Source: Ilyomonas limi
Lineage (GTDB): Bacteria; Bacteroidota; Bacteroidia; Chitinophagales; Chitinophagaceae
Length of the DNA: 64,000 nucleotides
Direction: 5' to 3'
NCBI RefSeq assembly: GCF_005233845.1
Contig: NZ_SZQL01000018.1
Location: 44,145 to 108,144 of the forward strand
Positions 10,084 through 19,170 of the stretch are shown one piece after another (the stretch's first letter is position 1; every line of letters starts with the position of its first letter). The translations under genes and the position numbers were made by a program. The notes beneath the pieces are model-generated. The model saw only the letters and a program-made list of their open reading frames with translations, did no database searches and had not been told where the DNA came from.

Positions 10084-11124
10084 TCATATTCTTCTATTGC
10101 CAATATCCCATTTCAAATACTGTTTCAACCTGTTTATCATATTACTACTGCCGCAGTAAAACTGGCTCCGCTGATGCAGCTCCTTAGGTACAATATCCAA
10201 AATTCTTTGTTTACCATTTGTAGCTTCTCCTTTAGCCGCTTCAAAAATAAAAGCAAAGGGATTGCACTCATACATTAATCGTAGCTTACCCTGGGGCTTA
10301 TCTGCATTGCCGGGGTATAAAAAGATGCCACCTTGCAATAACGTACGGTGCATATCTGCCACCATGCTGCCTACATAACGCTGCGAAAAAGCATCGGGCA
10401 CCTGTTCATTCCATCGTTGCATATCATTAATGTATTTTCTTACACCTACAGAATACTGGAAGAAATTGCTATGATTGATGGAATAAGTAGAACCATTTGC
10501 CGGGCAAATAATATCGGGATGGCTGAGGCAAAACTCACCTATAGCCGGATCGAGCGTAAAGCCATTCACACCATGGCGGGTAGCATATACCAACACCGTG
10601 GATGGTCCATAGATAACATAGCCTGCCGCAATTTGCCTGTCACCGGGCTGAACAAAATCGGCAGTTGTGCAGGGAGAACCAACAGGACTGTTACGCCGGT
10701 AAATACCAAATATAGAACCGATGCAAATATTGTTATCAATATTGCTGCTGCCATCCAGCGGATCGAAGAGCACTACATACTTGCTTTGATTACTTTTTGC
10801 ATCATCAAATATGAGTGTACCCTCCCATTCTTCACTGCCAACACCCGCACAGCTTACACCATTTTTCAGCACGTTTGTCAACTCGTTATTAGCAAACACA
10901 TCCAGCTTTTTCACTTCCTCACCGTGTTTATTCAAATCGCCGGTAACGCCGAATATATCTAATAAACCGGCTTTATTAATCTCTGCATTAATACGCTTGG
11001 CAGCCAACCCAATATCACGCATCAGGCTGCTTAACTGCCCGGTTGCATTCGGGAAAAGTCGTAATTGCTGAATAGTAAATTCATCCAGCGTTAAGAGTTT
11101 TTTTCTCTCGATAACAGTAGTCAT
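10084..11124 (-). CDS. fbp: Fructose-1,6-bisphosphatase, class I
   Basis: 346 residues, the normal length. The metal- and substrate-binding motif FDPLDGSSNID is present, as is the downstream Y-E-C-N-P-F-A-F-I-F-E-A-A-K-G block. The enzyme removes the 1-phosphate from fructose-1,6-bisphosphate in gluconeogenesis. It lies 27 bp after the transporter gene on the same strand, so it appears to be the end of the hexuronate operon. That makes sense: KDPG cleavage gives pyruvate and glyceraldehyde-3-phosphate, so cells growing on uronic acids need gluconeogenesis to make hexose phosphates. The start ATG at 11124 is followed by MTTVIERKKLLTLDEF, consistent with the family. Confidence 0.93.
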   Translation of the reverse strand: MTTVIERKKLLTLDEFTIQQLRLFPNATGQLSSLMRDIGLAAKRINAEINKAGLLDIFGVTGDLNKHGEEVKKLDVFANNELTNVLKNGVSCAGVGSEEWEGTLIFDDAKSNQSKYVVLFDPLDGSSNIDNNICIGSIFGIYRRNSPVGSPCTTADFVQPGDRQIAAGYVIYGPSTVLVYATRHGVNGFTLDPAIGEFCLSHPDIICPANGSTYSINHSNFFQYSVGVRKYINDMQRWNEQVPDAFSQRYVGSMVADMHRTLLQGGIFLYPGNADKPQGKLRLMYECNPFAFIFEAAKGEATNGKQRILDIVPKELHQRSQFYCGSSNMINRLKQYLKWDIGNRRI

Positions 11125-11151
11125 AAACGATAGTTTTATAAGTAAAAAGGG

Positions 11152-12474
11152 TTACAGGCGCACCTGCTTCATAGAAGGAGATAAAAGATTCATCATAAAC
11201 CAGGCTAACAGGTAAGCACCGCCACAAATACCGAATATGATGTTATAACCTGTGTTTAGCGTTCCCAGTGCTTTAAAATGGTCTAATAAAATACCTATGA
11301 GTAAAGGAAATAAAATGCCGCCTACCGATCCTGCCATGCCGCCAATACCTACCACAGAACTTACTGCTTTTTTGGGAAACATATCGGATGCAGTGGTAAA
11401 AATATTGGCGCTCCATGCCTGATGTGCAGCCGCAGCCAAACTTATGAGTATAACAGCAGTCCATGCATGTGTAGTAAACTGTACAAAAACAACGGGCACT
11501 ACCAGCAAGGCAAAAAGGAGCATGGCTGTTTTTCTTGCTTTATATACGGGTAAGCCCCTTTTTATCAGCAATCCCGAAAGATACCCCCCGAGTACGCTGC
11601 CAAAGCTTGCTGTTACATATATGGTAGATACATAAATAGCCGATTGCGATATGTCTAAATGGTAAGTAGTATTAAAGTAAGAAGGAATCCAGAAAAGGTA
11701 AAACCACCAGATAGGATCTGTCAAAAACTTACCAACTACAAACGACCAGGTTTGCCGGAAACCTAATATTTTAGACCAGCTCACCCTGCTGTCATTTTCC
11801 GGATCGGCTTCCGGTGCATCGCTGTTGATGTAAGCCAACTCTGCTTTACCCAATCTTTTTTGGCGTGCAGGAATTTCATAAAATATCCCCCAAAACAGCA
11901 GCCATATAAAGCCCAATACGCCGGTCCATATAAAAGCTTCGCGCCAGCCGTACGATGTATAGATCCAGGCAATTAATGGCGGACCTGCAATAGCTGCTAT
12001 GTTGGAGCCGCTATTGAAAATACCGGTTGCAAGTGCCCGGTCTTTTTTGGGAAACCATTCTGCTACCGATTTAATGGCAGCCGGGAAATTACCGGCTTCG
12101 CCTAACCCTAATGCGGTACGTGCAACACCAAAGCCAAAGGTACTTTTAGCCAATGCATGCGCCATAGCAGCAAGGCTCCAGATAACAACAGATATAGTAT
12201 AACCCAGCTTGGTACCAATACGGTCAATCAATCTGCCAAACAGGAGCAAGCCTAAAGCATACGCTGCTGAAAAAGCCATTACGATATTGCTGTAATCTTT
12301 TTCCGACCAGTTAAACGATCTCGCTAAATCATCTTTGAGCAAACCAATCACCTGCCGGTCGAGATAGTTGATGGTAGTGGCAAAAAACAACAGAGCAACA
12401 ACTACCCATCTGTATTTACCTGCGACTTGTACATTGGACGTCGGCTTTGGGCGCGGTGGCGCGGTTTGTATCAT
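11152..12474 (-). CDS. exuT: MFS hexuronate transporter (ExuT-like)
   Basis: 440 residues with about twelve hydrophobic segments. The cytoplasmic loop signature between helices 2 and 3 reads F-G-R-L-I-D-R-I-G-T-K, and the start of helix 1 has NYLDRQVIGLL, typical of the anion:cation symporter branch that includes ExuT and D-galactonate permeases. It sits in the inner membrane and imports galacturonate or glucuronate with protons. It is 21 bp downstream of kdgA and 27 bp upstream of fbp. The operon context points to hexuronate uptake; unsaturated uronates or KDG are alternative substrates. Confidence 0.85.
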   Translation of the reverse strand: MIQTAPPRPKPTSNVQVAGKYRWVVVALLFFATTINYLDRQVIGLLKDDLARSFNWSEKDYSNIVMAFSAAYALGLLLFGRLIDRIGTKLGYTISVVIWSLAAMAHALAKSTFGFGVARTALGLGEAGNFPAAIKSVAEWFPKKDRALATGIFNSGSNIAAIAGPPLIAWIYTSYGWREAFIWTGVLGFIWLLFWGIFYEIPARQKRLGKAELAYINSDAPEADPENDSRVSWSKILGFRQTWSFVVGKFLTDPIWWFYLFWIPSYFNTTYHLDISQSAIYVSTIYVTASFGSVLGGYLSGLLIKRGLPVYKARKTAMLLFALLVVPVVFVQFTTHAWTAVILISLAAAAHQAWSANIFTTASDMFPKKAVSSVVGIGGMAGSVGGILFPLLIGILLDHFKALGTLNTGYNIIFGICGGAYLLAWFMMNLLSPSMKQVRL

Positions 12475-12495
12475 ATCAATCTCTTTTAATAATTT

Positions 12496-13155
12496 TTATC
12501 GGATGGCTGCAATAGTTTGCAGAGCGTTCGCTGTAAAGTGGCTAATGCCTGTATAATTTTCTTCTTCCATGATTTTTTTGCTTAATAATTTACTACCCAT
12601 ACCTACTGCGCTTACGCCTGCGGCAAACCATGCTGAAAGATTTTCATGCGTTGTGTCTACGCCGCCTGTGGGCATGAAAAGCATACCCGGAAACACATCT
12701 TTAACAGCACTCACAAAAGCAGCACCTAATACGCTGCCCGGAAAGAGTTTTACCATCTTCACTCCAAAAGATTCTGCGTGCATAATTTCGCTTGGCGTCA
12801 TACAGCCGGGCATCCACAATATGTTTTCATGTTGCGCTACTTCAGCAATGTCTTCTGCTATACCGGGACTGATTAAAAAATCTGCGCCGGCAGCTATGAA
12901 TACTTTTGCTGCGGCTGCGTTTTTTACGGTGCCGATGCCCAAACACATGTCCGGCATTTCGGCATCGCAAGCCCCTTTCATCGCTTTAAAATTCACGAGC
13001 GCTGCTTCACCACGATTGGTATATTCTACTGCCCTGATGCCTGCATGGTATAATGCTTTCAGTACACCAATACAAATGCTTTGGGAAGAATGAAAATATA
13101 AGGGGAGTAAGCCTTTACCGGTAATTTCATTAATGATATGCTGCTGCTTGTTCAT
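12496..13155 (-). CDS. kdgA: 2-keto-3-deoxy-6-phosphogluconate (KDPG) aldolase
   Basis: 219 residues, the family length. It cleaves KDPG to pyruvate and glyceraldehyde-3-phosphate through a Schiff base. The Schiff-base Lys is in G-V-K-M-V-K-L-F-P-G, the proton-shuttling Glu is in A-V-E-Y-T-N-R-G-E-A, and the phosphate-binding loop is M-P-T-G-G-V. Its start overlaps the 3' end of kdgK by 26 bp, so kinase and aldolase are translationally coupled, matching their consecutive steps. This is the last catabolic step of both uronate branches in this operon. It could also act on 4-hydroxy-2-oxoglutarate like other Eda proteins. Confidence 0.92.
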   Translation of the reverse strand: MNKQQHIINEITGKGLLPLYFHSSQSICIGVLKALYHAGIRAVEYTNRGEAALVNFKAMKGACDAEMPDMCLGIGTVKNAAAAKVFIAAGADFLISPGIAEDIAEVAQHENILWMPGCMTPSEIMHAESFGVKMVKLFPGSVLGAAFVSAVKDVFPGMLFMPTGGVDTTHENLSAWFAAGVSAVGMGSKLLSKKIMEEENYTGISHFTANALQTIAAIR

Positions 13156-14164
13156 GTTGTGTTGTTCTTTGTTTGATTGCTTCTACATTTTGTTGCGTGG
13201 CATCGCCTTTTTCATGAAGTTTGCCAACCGCTGCAGATGCTGCAAAATCAACAATGTTTTGTAGTTGCCAGTTATTACGCATGCCGTACATCAAGCCTGC
13301 CATAAAGCAGTCGCCGCTGCCGGCTTTATCTACAATATGCTCACTTCTGAATTCTCTGGATATAAACTGCTGCTCCTGCTGCTGTAACGTAGCATAATAG
13401 TGTATGCCTTTACCTTCATCAAACCGGAACGTGTTGGCTACAGTCTTACAATTAGGAAAGCGGCTCATAATTGTCCGGGCAGTTTCATAAGCATGATCTG
13501 TATAAGCCTGTTTGCTCTTTTTATCATGAATGTATTCATCTACTTCAATGCCTAAGAGGGTGTTGGCGCTCCAGATGTTTGCCATTACCACATCGCAGTA
13601 AGCTACAAGCTCCGGCATTATTTCTTTTGGTTGCTTGCCCCACTGCCAAAGCTTTGCACGATAGTTTAAGTCGACAGATGTAGTAATTCCTTTTTTGGAA
13701 GCAGTTTCCAGCGCTTCTTTACACACGCTTACCAGATTACTACCAAGTGCGGGTGTAATAGCACTGAAGTGTAACCAATCTACATTTTCTAATATCGTGT
13801 TCCAATCAATGGTACCGGGTTGTAACATTGAAAAAGAAGAATAAGCGCGGTCATAAATAACGCTGGCATGTTTTAAATCGGCACCCTGCGGAAGGAAATA
13901 CAAGCCAATACGATTGCCGTTATACACAATGGCAGAAGTATCTATGCCTGTATCATTCAGGCACTTTACAATTTCATGCGACAGATAATTATCGGGTAAT
14001 GCGGTGCCATATTTTACAGGCATATTCCATTTTGCTAAAGCCTGCGCCACATTTAATTCAGCACCACCGGTATATACAGGCATCAGCGAATGATGCAACC
14101 AGTGTTGTTGTAACACCGGAGACATACGTAATAACAACTCGCCAAAACATAATACTTTTTTCAT
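13130..14164 (-). CDS. kdgK: 2-keto-3-deoxygluconate (KDG) kinase, PfkB family
   Basis: 344 residues with the ribokinase fold. The N-terminal signature F-G-E-L-L-L-R-M-S-P and the C-terminal catalytic motif D-K-A-G-S-G-D-C-F-M-A-G-L (anion hole plus catalytic Asp) are clear. The motif has Ser where most relatives have Ala in G-A-G-D. KDG is the shared product of UxaA and KduD, and the kinase makes KDPG for the aldolase encoded next. It lies 21 bp after kduI and overlaps kdgA by 26 bp. Other PfkB sugar kinases look similar; the operon makes KDG the most probable substrate. Confidence 0.88.
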   Translation of the reverse strand: MKKVLCFGELLLRMSPVLQQHWLHHSLMPVYTGGAELNVAQALAKWNMPVKYGTALPDNYLSHEIVKCLNDTGIDTSAIVYNGNRIGLYFLPQGADLKHASVIYDRAYSSFSMLQPGTIDWNTILENVDWLHFSAITPALGSNLVSVCKEALETASKKGITTSVDLNYRAKLWQWGKQPKEIMPELVAYCDVVMANIWSANTLLGIEVDEYIHDKKSKQAYTDHAYETARTIMSRFPNCKTVANTFRFDEGKGIHYYATLQQQEQQFISREFRSEHIVDKAGSGDCFMAGLMYGMRNNWQLQNIVDFAASAAVGKLHEKGDATQQNVEAIKQRTTQHEQAAAYH

Positions 14165-14185
14165 ACTGCAATCGCTTTTTTATTA

Positions 14186-15016
14186 TTATAACAGGTCTGC
14201 TACGGGCACCCCATCCATATCGGTAAATTCTTTATTCTCGCCAGCCATGCCCCAGATAAAACCATAGCTGGAAGTGCCACAGCCAAAATGTACTGACCAC
14301 GGTGGCGAAATAATTGCCTCATGGTTCTCCACCACTACATGGCGCGTTTGCTGAGGCTCGCCCATACAATGAAATACACGCTGAGATGCAGGTATATCAA
14401 AATAAAAATAAGCTTCCATACGGCGGGTATGGGTATGTGGCGGCACCGAGTTCCAAACACTGCCCTCTTCCAGTATTGTTAAGCCCATTACCAACTGGCA
14501 GCTTGGAATACCATTATTATGAATGTATTTGTAGATAGTTCTTTTATTGGAAGTGGTTTGTTCACCAAGCGATACAGGAGCGGCTTCTTCTTTTGTCATT
14601 TTTAAAGAAGCATATTTATGATGCGCAGGTGCTGATAAAAAGTAAAATAAAGCGGGATTTGATTGATCGTAACTTTTGAATGTTACTGTTTTAGTTTCTT
14701 TACCAAGATATAAGCAATCCAGCTTATTCAGAGTAAATGTATTATCCTCCGTTATTATTTCACCAGTGCCACCAACATTAATAATCCCGGCTTCTCTTCT
14801 TTGTAAAAAATAGTCAGCTTTCAATTCGGGATGATTGGGTAGTGCAACAGCAGCAGTAACGGGCTTTATGCCACCAATGATCACCCGGTCATAATGCGAG
14901 TAAATAAGTCGTATCTTATCATCCTGCATCAGCGCTTTACAAAGAAAGTGCTCACGTAGCTCATCCGTATGCATCCCCGCTACTGCTTCAGGACTATTTT
15001 GAAAACGTACTTCCAT
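14186..15016 (-). CDS. kduI: 5-keto-4-deoxyuronate isomerase
   Basis: 276 residues, a cupin-fold enzyme that isomerises 5-keto-4-deoxyuronate (DKI) to 2,5-diketo-3-deoxygluconate. The metal site is visible as P-P-H-T-H-T-R-R-M-E-A-Y-F-Y, giving His-His-Glu ligands, with a further His late in the protein (SPPWSVHFGCGTSSYGF). The N-terminus has the family block L-R-E-H-F-L and I-Y-S-H-Y-D-R. It acts on the free unsaturated uronate released by the GH105 enzyme encoded at the start of the operon. It sits 51 bp after kduD and 21 bp before kdgK, all co-directional. Confidence 0.95.
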   Translation of the reverse strand: MEVRFQNSPEAVAGMHTDELREHFLCKALMQDDKIRLIYSHYDRVIIGGIKPVTAAVALPNHPELKADYFLQRREAGIINVGGTGEIITEDNTFTLNKLDCLYLGKETKTVTFKSYDQSNPALFYFLSAPAHHKYASLKMTKEEAAPVSLGEQTTSNKRTIYKYIHNNGIPSCQLVMGLTILEEGSVWNSVPPHTHTRRMEAYFYFDIPASQRVFHCMGEPQQTRHVVVENHEAIISPPWSVHFGCGTSSYGFIWGMAGENKEFTDMDGVPVADLL

Positions 15017-15067
15017 GATAATAACTTGTATTGAATATGTTTTAATTAAGAAAATAATTGTTCCATC

Positions 15068-15835
15068 TTACCTTCCCATCCAGCCGCCATCTACTGTCAA
15101 TATGGTTCCGTGTACATAATCAGCCGCTTTGGAGGCAAGAAAAACAGCAGGACCTTTAAAGTCGTTACTATCACCCCACCTGCCCGCAGGAATTCTATCC
15201 AGTATAGTTTTATTTCTTGCCGCATCGTTGCGCAGCGCTTCTGTATTATCGGTAGCAATGTAGCCCGGCGCAATACCGTTTACATTTACACCATGCACCG
15301 CCCATTCGTTAGCCAACGCTTTTACCAACGATGATAAGGCACCTTTGCTGGCTGCATAGCCCGGCACATTAATACCGCCCTGAAAAGAAAGCAGTGAACA
15401 GGTAAAGATGATTTTACCGGACCCACGCTGTACCATTTCTTTTCCAAATTCACGGGCAAGTATAAAAGGGGTATCAAGGTTAACTGACAATACTTTATCC
15501 CAGTAGTCATCCGTATGTTGCGCTGTCGGTGCACGTAATATGGTGCCTGCATTATTGATTAAAATATCAACAGTAGCGTGAGCTGCTTTTACTTTACTGA
15601 TAAATTCATATAAGCTGCTTCTATCTCCTAAATCGGCCTGGTAAGGAGTGAATGTAGTACCTGCAGCTTTTATTGCTTTTTCAATCTCACTTCCTTCCAA
15701 AGCCATAGAACGCGATACGCCTATGATAGCAGCACCTGCTTCTGCAAGTCCAATTGCCATAGCCTTACCAATACCACGATCGCAACCTGTAACTAAAGCC
15801 GTTTTGCCAGAGAGATCAAATAAAGTGATGCTCAT
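15068..15835 (-). CDS. kduD: 2-keto-3-deoxygluconate 5-dehydrogenase, SDR family
   Basis: 255 residues, a classical short-chain dehydrogenase. It shows the cofactor motif T-G-C-D-R-G-I-G-K-A, the N-N-A-G-T structural motif, the catalytic Y-A-A-S-K, and the C-terminal signature VDGGWMGR typical of KduD. It reduces 2,5-diketo-3-deoxygluconate to KDG with NAD(P)H. The gene is directly upstream of kduI, whose product is its substrate, with a 51-bp gap. Residue Asp/Cys at the third position of the glycine-rich loop is a small variation from the usual T-G-A/G. Confidence 0.92.
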   Translation of the reverse strand: MSITLFDLSGKTALVTGCDRGIGKAMAIGLAEAGAAIIGVSRSMALEGSEIEKAIKAAGTTFTPYQADLGDRSSLYEFISKVKAAHATVDILINNAGTILRAPTAQHTDDYWDKVLSVNLDTPFILAREFGKEMVQRGSGKIIFTCSLLSFQGGINVPGYAASKGALSSLVKALANEWAVHGVNVNGIAPGYIATDNTEALRNDAARNKTILDRIPAGRWGDSNDFKGPAVFLASKAADYVHGTILTVDGGWMGR

Positions 15836-15879
15836 AAATAAGATAAGTAATTGAAATGCTGTACTTTGTTTACAGCCAG

Positions 15880-17331
15880 TTATACTTCCTGCAATGTTTC
15901 TCCGTTCAGTACCTTATCCTCAATCATTGAATCCCAGTTGAAGTACTGTTTTGCATTATTAAAACAAATGTCCTGTATAATTTTACCTGTCCATTCCATA
16001 TCATCCGGCAATTCGCCGCTTTCTATTTCTTCGCCAAAAATGTTACATAATAAACGCCTGAAATACTCATGTCTCGGGAAAGAAAGAAAGCTGCGCGAAT
16101 CGGTGAGCATACCTACAAACCGGCTCAGCAACCCCATGTTGGAAAGTGCATTCAACTGCCTTGTCATACCCTCTTTCTGATCTAAAAACCACCAGGCAGA
16201 ACCCCATTGTATTTTACCGGGGATGGTACCATCATTAAAGTTACCGGTCATGGTTGCCATCACTTCATTATCGGCGGGGTTCAAATTATACAAAATGGTT
16301 TTAGTGAGCTTATCTCCTTTATCAAGGGTGTTTAAAAATTTAGCTAATGATCTTGCCTGCGGAGAATCGCCGATAGAATCCCAGCCTGTATCAGCGCCTA
16401 ACTGCTGCATCATACGACTGTTGTTGTTGCGGATAGCACCTAAATGATATTGCTGCACCCAGCCCTTTTCATGGTCCCATCCGGCAAAGGTGATGAGCAT
16501 GGCAGACCTGAATTTTAGCACCTCTTTTTCATCCAGCTGTCGACCACTTCTGATCTTATCAAAAATGCTTTTGATCTCATTTTCTGTATAATCTTCTGCA
16601 TCTATTTTTTCTAATCCATGATCGGATACGCTGCAACCATTTTCAGCAAAATAATCATGACGTTTTTTAAGTGCTTCCAAATAACCGTTGTAATTATGGA
16701 TGGAAGTATTGGCACTTTTTTCAAGCTTTGCTACATAGTTGTTGAATGTAGTAACATCGGCTACATTCATAGCAGCATCCGGGCGAAAAGCAGGGAGCAC
16801 CGGAATTTCAAAACCTTCTTTTCTTAACTGCTGATGGAAGGCTAAATCATCCACCGGATCATCGGTAGTACAAACCAGCTTTACATTCATTTTACGCAGC
16901 AGGTTGCGAACACTATATTGCGGCGTACGCAGCTTTTCATTGCATTCTTCATAAATTCTTTTAGCACTCTCCGCATTTAGCAATTCATACACATCAAAGT
17001 AGCGCTGCAGTTCCAGGTGTGTCCAGTGGTAGAGCGGATTACGTAATGTATAAGGCACTGTTTCAGCCCATTTTTCAAACTTTTCCCAATCGCTGGCATT
17101 GCCGGTAATGTATCTTTCATCCACACCATTGGTACGCATTGCACGCCACTTGTAATGATCGCCATATAACCACGCCTGCGTAATGTTTCCAAACTGCATA
17201 TCGGCAGCGATCTGCTGAGGCGGCAAATGGCAGTGATAATCTATAATGGGCATTGGCGCAGCATATTGATGATAGAATTGTTGTGCTGTTTTATTGTTCA
17301 GTAAAAAGTTTTCATCAAGAAATGGTTTCAT
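15880..17331 (-). CDS. uxaC: Uronate isomerase (glucuronate/galacturonate isomerase)
   Basis: 483 residues, typical for UxaC. The amidohydrolase-like metal site begins with MPIIDYHCHLPP, and later family blocks T-T-D-D-P-V-D-D and SFLSFPRHEYFRRLLC are present. It converts D-galacturonate to tagaturonate and D-glucuronate to fructuronate in the cytoplasm. It is co-directional with kduD (44-bp gap), but a 195-bp gap separates it from uxaA upstream, the largest gap in the operon. That gap contains a partial REP-like arm (about 17403-17417) and could hold an internal promoter. Confidence 0.95.
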   Translation of the reverse strand: MKPFLDENFLLNNKTAQQFYHQYAAPMPIIDYHCHLPPQQIAADMQFGNITQAWLYGDHYKWRAMRTNGVDERYITGNASDWEKFEKWAETVPYTLRNPLYHWTHLELQRYFDVYELLNAESAKRIYEECNEKLRTPQYSVRNLLRKMNVKLVCTTDDPVDDLAFHQQLRKEGFEIPVLPAFRPDAAMNVADVTTFNNYVAKLEKSANTSIHNYNGYLEALKKRHDYFAENGCSVSDHGLEKIDAEDYTENEIKSIFDKIRSGRQLDEKEVLKFRSAMLITFAGWDHEKGWVQQYHLGAIRNNNSRMMQQLGADTGWDSIGDSPQARSLAKFLNTLDKGDKLTKTILYNLNPADNEVMATMTGNFNDGTIPGKIQWGSAWWFLDQKEGMTRQLNALSNMGLLSRFVGMLTDSRSFLSFPRHEYFRRLLCNIFGEEIESGELPDDMEWTGKIIQDICFNNAKQYFNWDSMIEDKVLNGETLQEV

Positions 17332-17526
17332 ATTAAGTTTTTAATTACTAACCGTTTATAAATAAGTGTGTCGTTAGCTAAGTTTGTTTAAATCTTGCCG
17401 GTGTTGCCCGCAATGACGTTTATTCATCTTTTAAAGTTTATGATGCTTAACATCCGAAATCTATTTGCTTATCCGAAATTTACTTAGTTGACAATGTAAT
17501 AAGTTATACGAAAATTATTATTTTCA

Positions 17527-19170
17527 TCACAAACTAATGCCCCGCTTCCACGGAATAAAATCATCCTGATTTAATTGCACTGCTTTTGGAATTATTTCTC
17601 CACTGGCTGCTTTAATACAATATTCTAAGATTTCTTCGCCCATCTGTTGTATTGTTTTTGTCCCTTCTATAATGCTGCCTGTATTGATGTCAATAATATC
17701 TTTCATACGTTTTGCTACAGATGAATTAGTTGCCACTTTGATGGTAGGACAAACCGGATTGCCGGTAGGCGTTCCCAGGCCAGTTGTAAATAAAATCAAT
17801 GTAGCGCCGGATGCTGCTTTACCAGTAGTAGCTTCCACATCGTTGCCTGGCGTACATACTAAACTTAATCCTGGCTTTGTAGCTTGTTCTGTATAATCCA
17901 ATACATCCACCACCGGTGAAGTGCCACCCTTTTTTGCTGCGCCGGCACTTTTAATAGCATCTGTTATTAAGCCGTCTTTGATATTGCCGGGCGACGGATT
18001 CATATAAAAACCGGAGCCTACCGCATGTGCTTTGGCATCGTAGGTTTGCATTAAATAAGTAAACTTTTCTGCCATCTGTTCATTCCGCATACGGTCAATT
18101 AAATTTTGTTCTACGCCACACAATTCAGGAAACTCAGCCAGCAATACTTTACCACCTAAAGCAGCTATCATATCGGCGCAATAACCCACTGCCGGATTAG
18201 CAGAAATACCGCTGAAGCCATCGCTGCCACCGCATTTTACACCAATGCATAAGTTGTTTAAAGTGGCTGGCTGGCGTTGCAGTTTGTTAATCTCAATCAA
18301 GCCTGCAAAGGTTTTTCGTATTGCTTCTGTAATCAACTGCTCCTCACTTCCAGATTGCTGTTGCTCGAAGACATGCAAAGGCTTATCAAACTGAGGATTG
18401 AATGCTTTTAAATCCTTTAAAAAATCCTGCACCTGTAAATTCTGGCAACCCAAACTCAGTACAGTAACGCCACCTACATTCGGATGATTAGCATAAGCTG
18501 CTAACAATTTGCTTAGGATTGCAGCATCCTGCCGGATACCACCGCAGCCGCCCTGATGATTTAAAAATTTTATACCATCCACATTTGGAAACAAGCGTTG
18601 GCTATACGGAGTATTATTGGCATTTGTCAACCCGGCAGTTAACACATCTTCACCCTGTTTATACAACTCAATCAGTTGCCTTGTTTTTGATTTATATTTT
18701 TCCGTTACGGCATAGCCCAATTCGTTTTGCAACGCTTCGCGTATCACATCCATATTACGGTTTTCGCAAAATACCAATGGAATAAATACCCAATAATTGG
18801 CAGTGCCCACACGTCCGTCGTTACGGTAATAACCCATGAATGTTTTGTTCTTAAACTTAGAAACATCCGGCGGCTGCCATTGATAACGATAGTCGCGCCA
18901 GGCATAACCTTTTGCAGCGTGTTTCACATTAGAAGTAGTCATCCGTTCACCACGGTAAACGGGTATTTGTGTCTTGCCCACCAGCACGCCATACATTTTT
19001 ACCTCGCCGTCTGCAGGCATATCCTGCATAAAAAATTTATGCTTGGCAGGTATATTTTCTGTTACCGTACATTCTTCACCCTCATACACCACAGTGCTAC
19101 CGGCAGCAATGTCTTTTAAGGCTACCAACACATTATCATCAGGATGAATTTTAATGACCGCTCTTTCCAT
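17527..19170 (-). CDS. uxaA: Altronate dehydratase with SAF domain
   Basis: 547 residues, combining an N-terminal SAF domain (about 1-90) and the iron-dependent dehydratase domain. Signatures include MGYYRNDGRVGTANYW, H-Q-G-G-C-G-G, and KCGGSDGFSGISANPAVG. It dehydrates altronate to KDG. Its ATG lies immediately before the end of uxaB with no bases between stop and start, so the reductase and dehydratase that act in sequence are tightly coupled. It could also serve mannonate only if the substrate range is broad; no uxuA is present in the window. Confidence 0.94.
   Translation of the reverse strand: MERAVIKIHPDDNVLVALKDIAAGSTVVYEGEECTVTENIPAKHKFFMQDMPADGEVKMYGVLVGKTQIPVYRGERMTTSNVKHAAKGYAWRDYRYQWQPPDVSKFKNKTFMGYYRNDGRVGTANYWVFIPLVFCENRNMDVIREALQNELGYAVTEKYKSKTRQLIELYKQGEDVLTAGLTNANNTPYSQRLFPNVDGIKFLNHQGGCGGIRQDAAILSKLLAAYANHPNVGGVTVLSLGCQNLQVQDFLKDLKAFNPQFDKPLHVFEQQQSGSEEQLITEAIRKTFAGLIEINKLQRQPATLNNLCIGVKCGGSDGFSGISANPAVGYCADMIAALGGKVLLAEFPELCGVEQNLIDRMRNEQMAEKFTYLMQTYDAKAHAVGSGFYMNPSPGNIKDGLITDAIKSAGAAKKGGTSPVVDVLDYTEQATKPGLSLVCTPGNDVEATTGKAASGATLILFTTGLGTPTGNPVCPTIKVATNSSVAKRMKDIIDINTGSIIEGTKTIQQMGEEILEYCIKAASGEIIPKAVQLNQDDFIPWKRGISL

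Noticed and set aside
10348..10962. 204-codon plus-strand reading opposite fbp
   Set aside because: It is the mirror of a well-conserved enzyme gene, with implausible composition.
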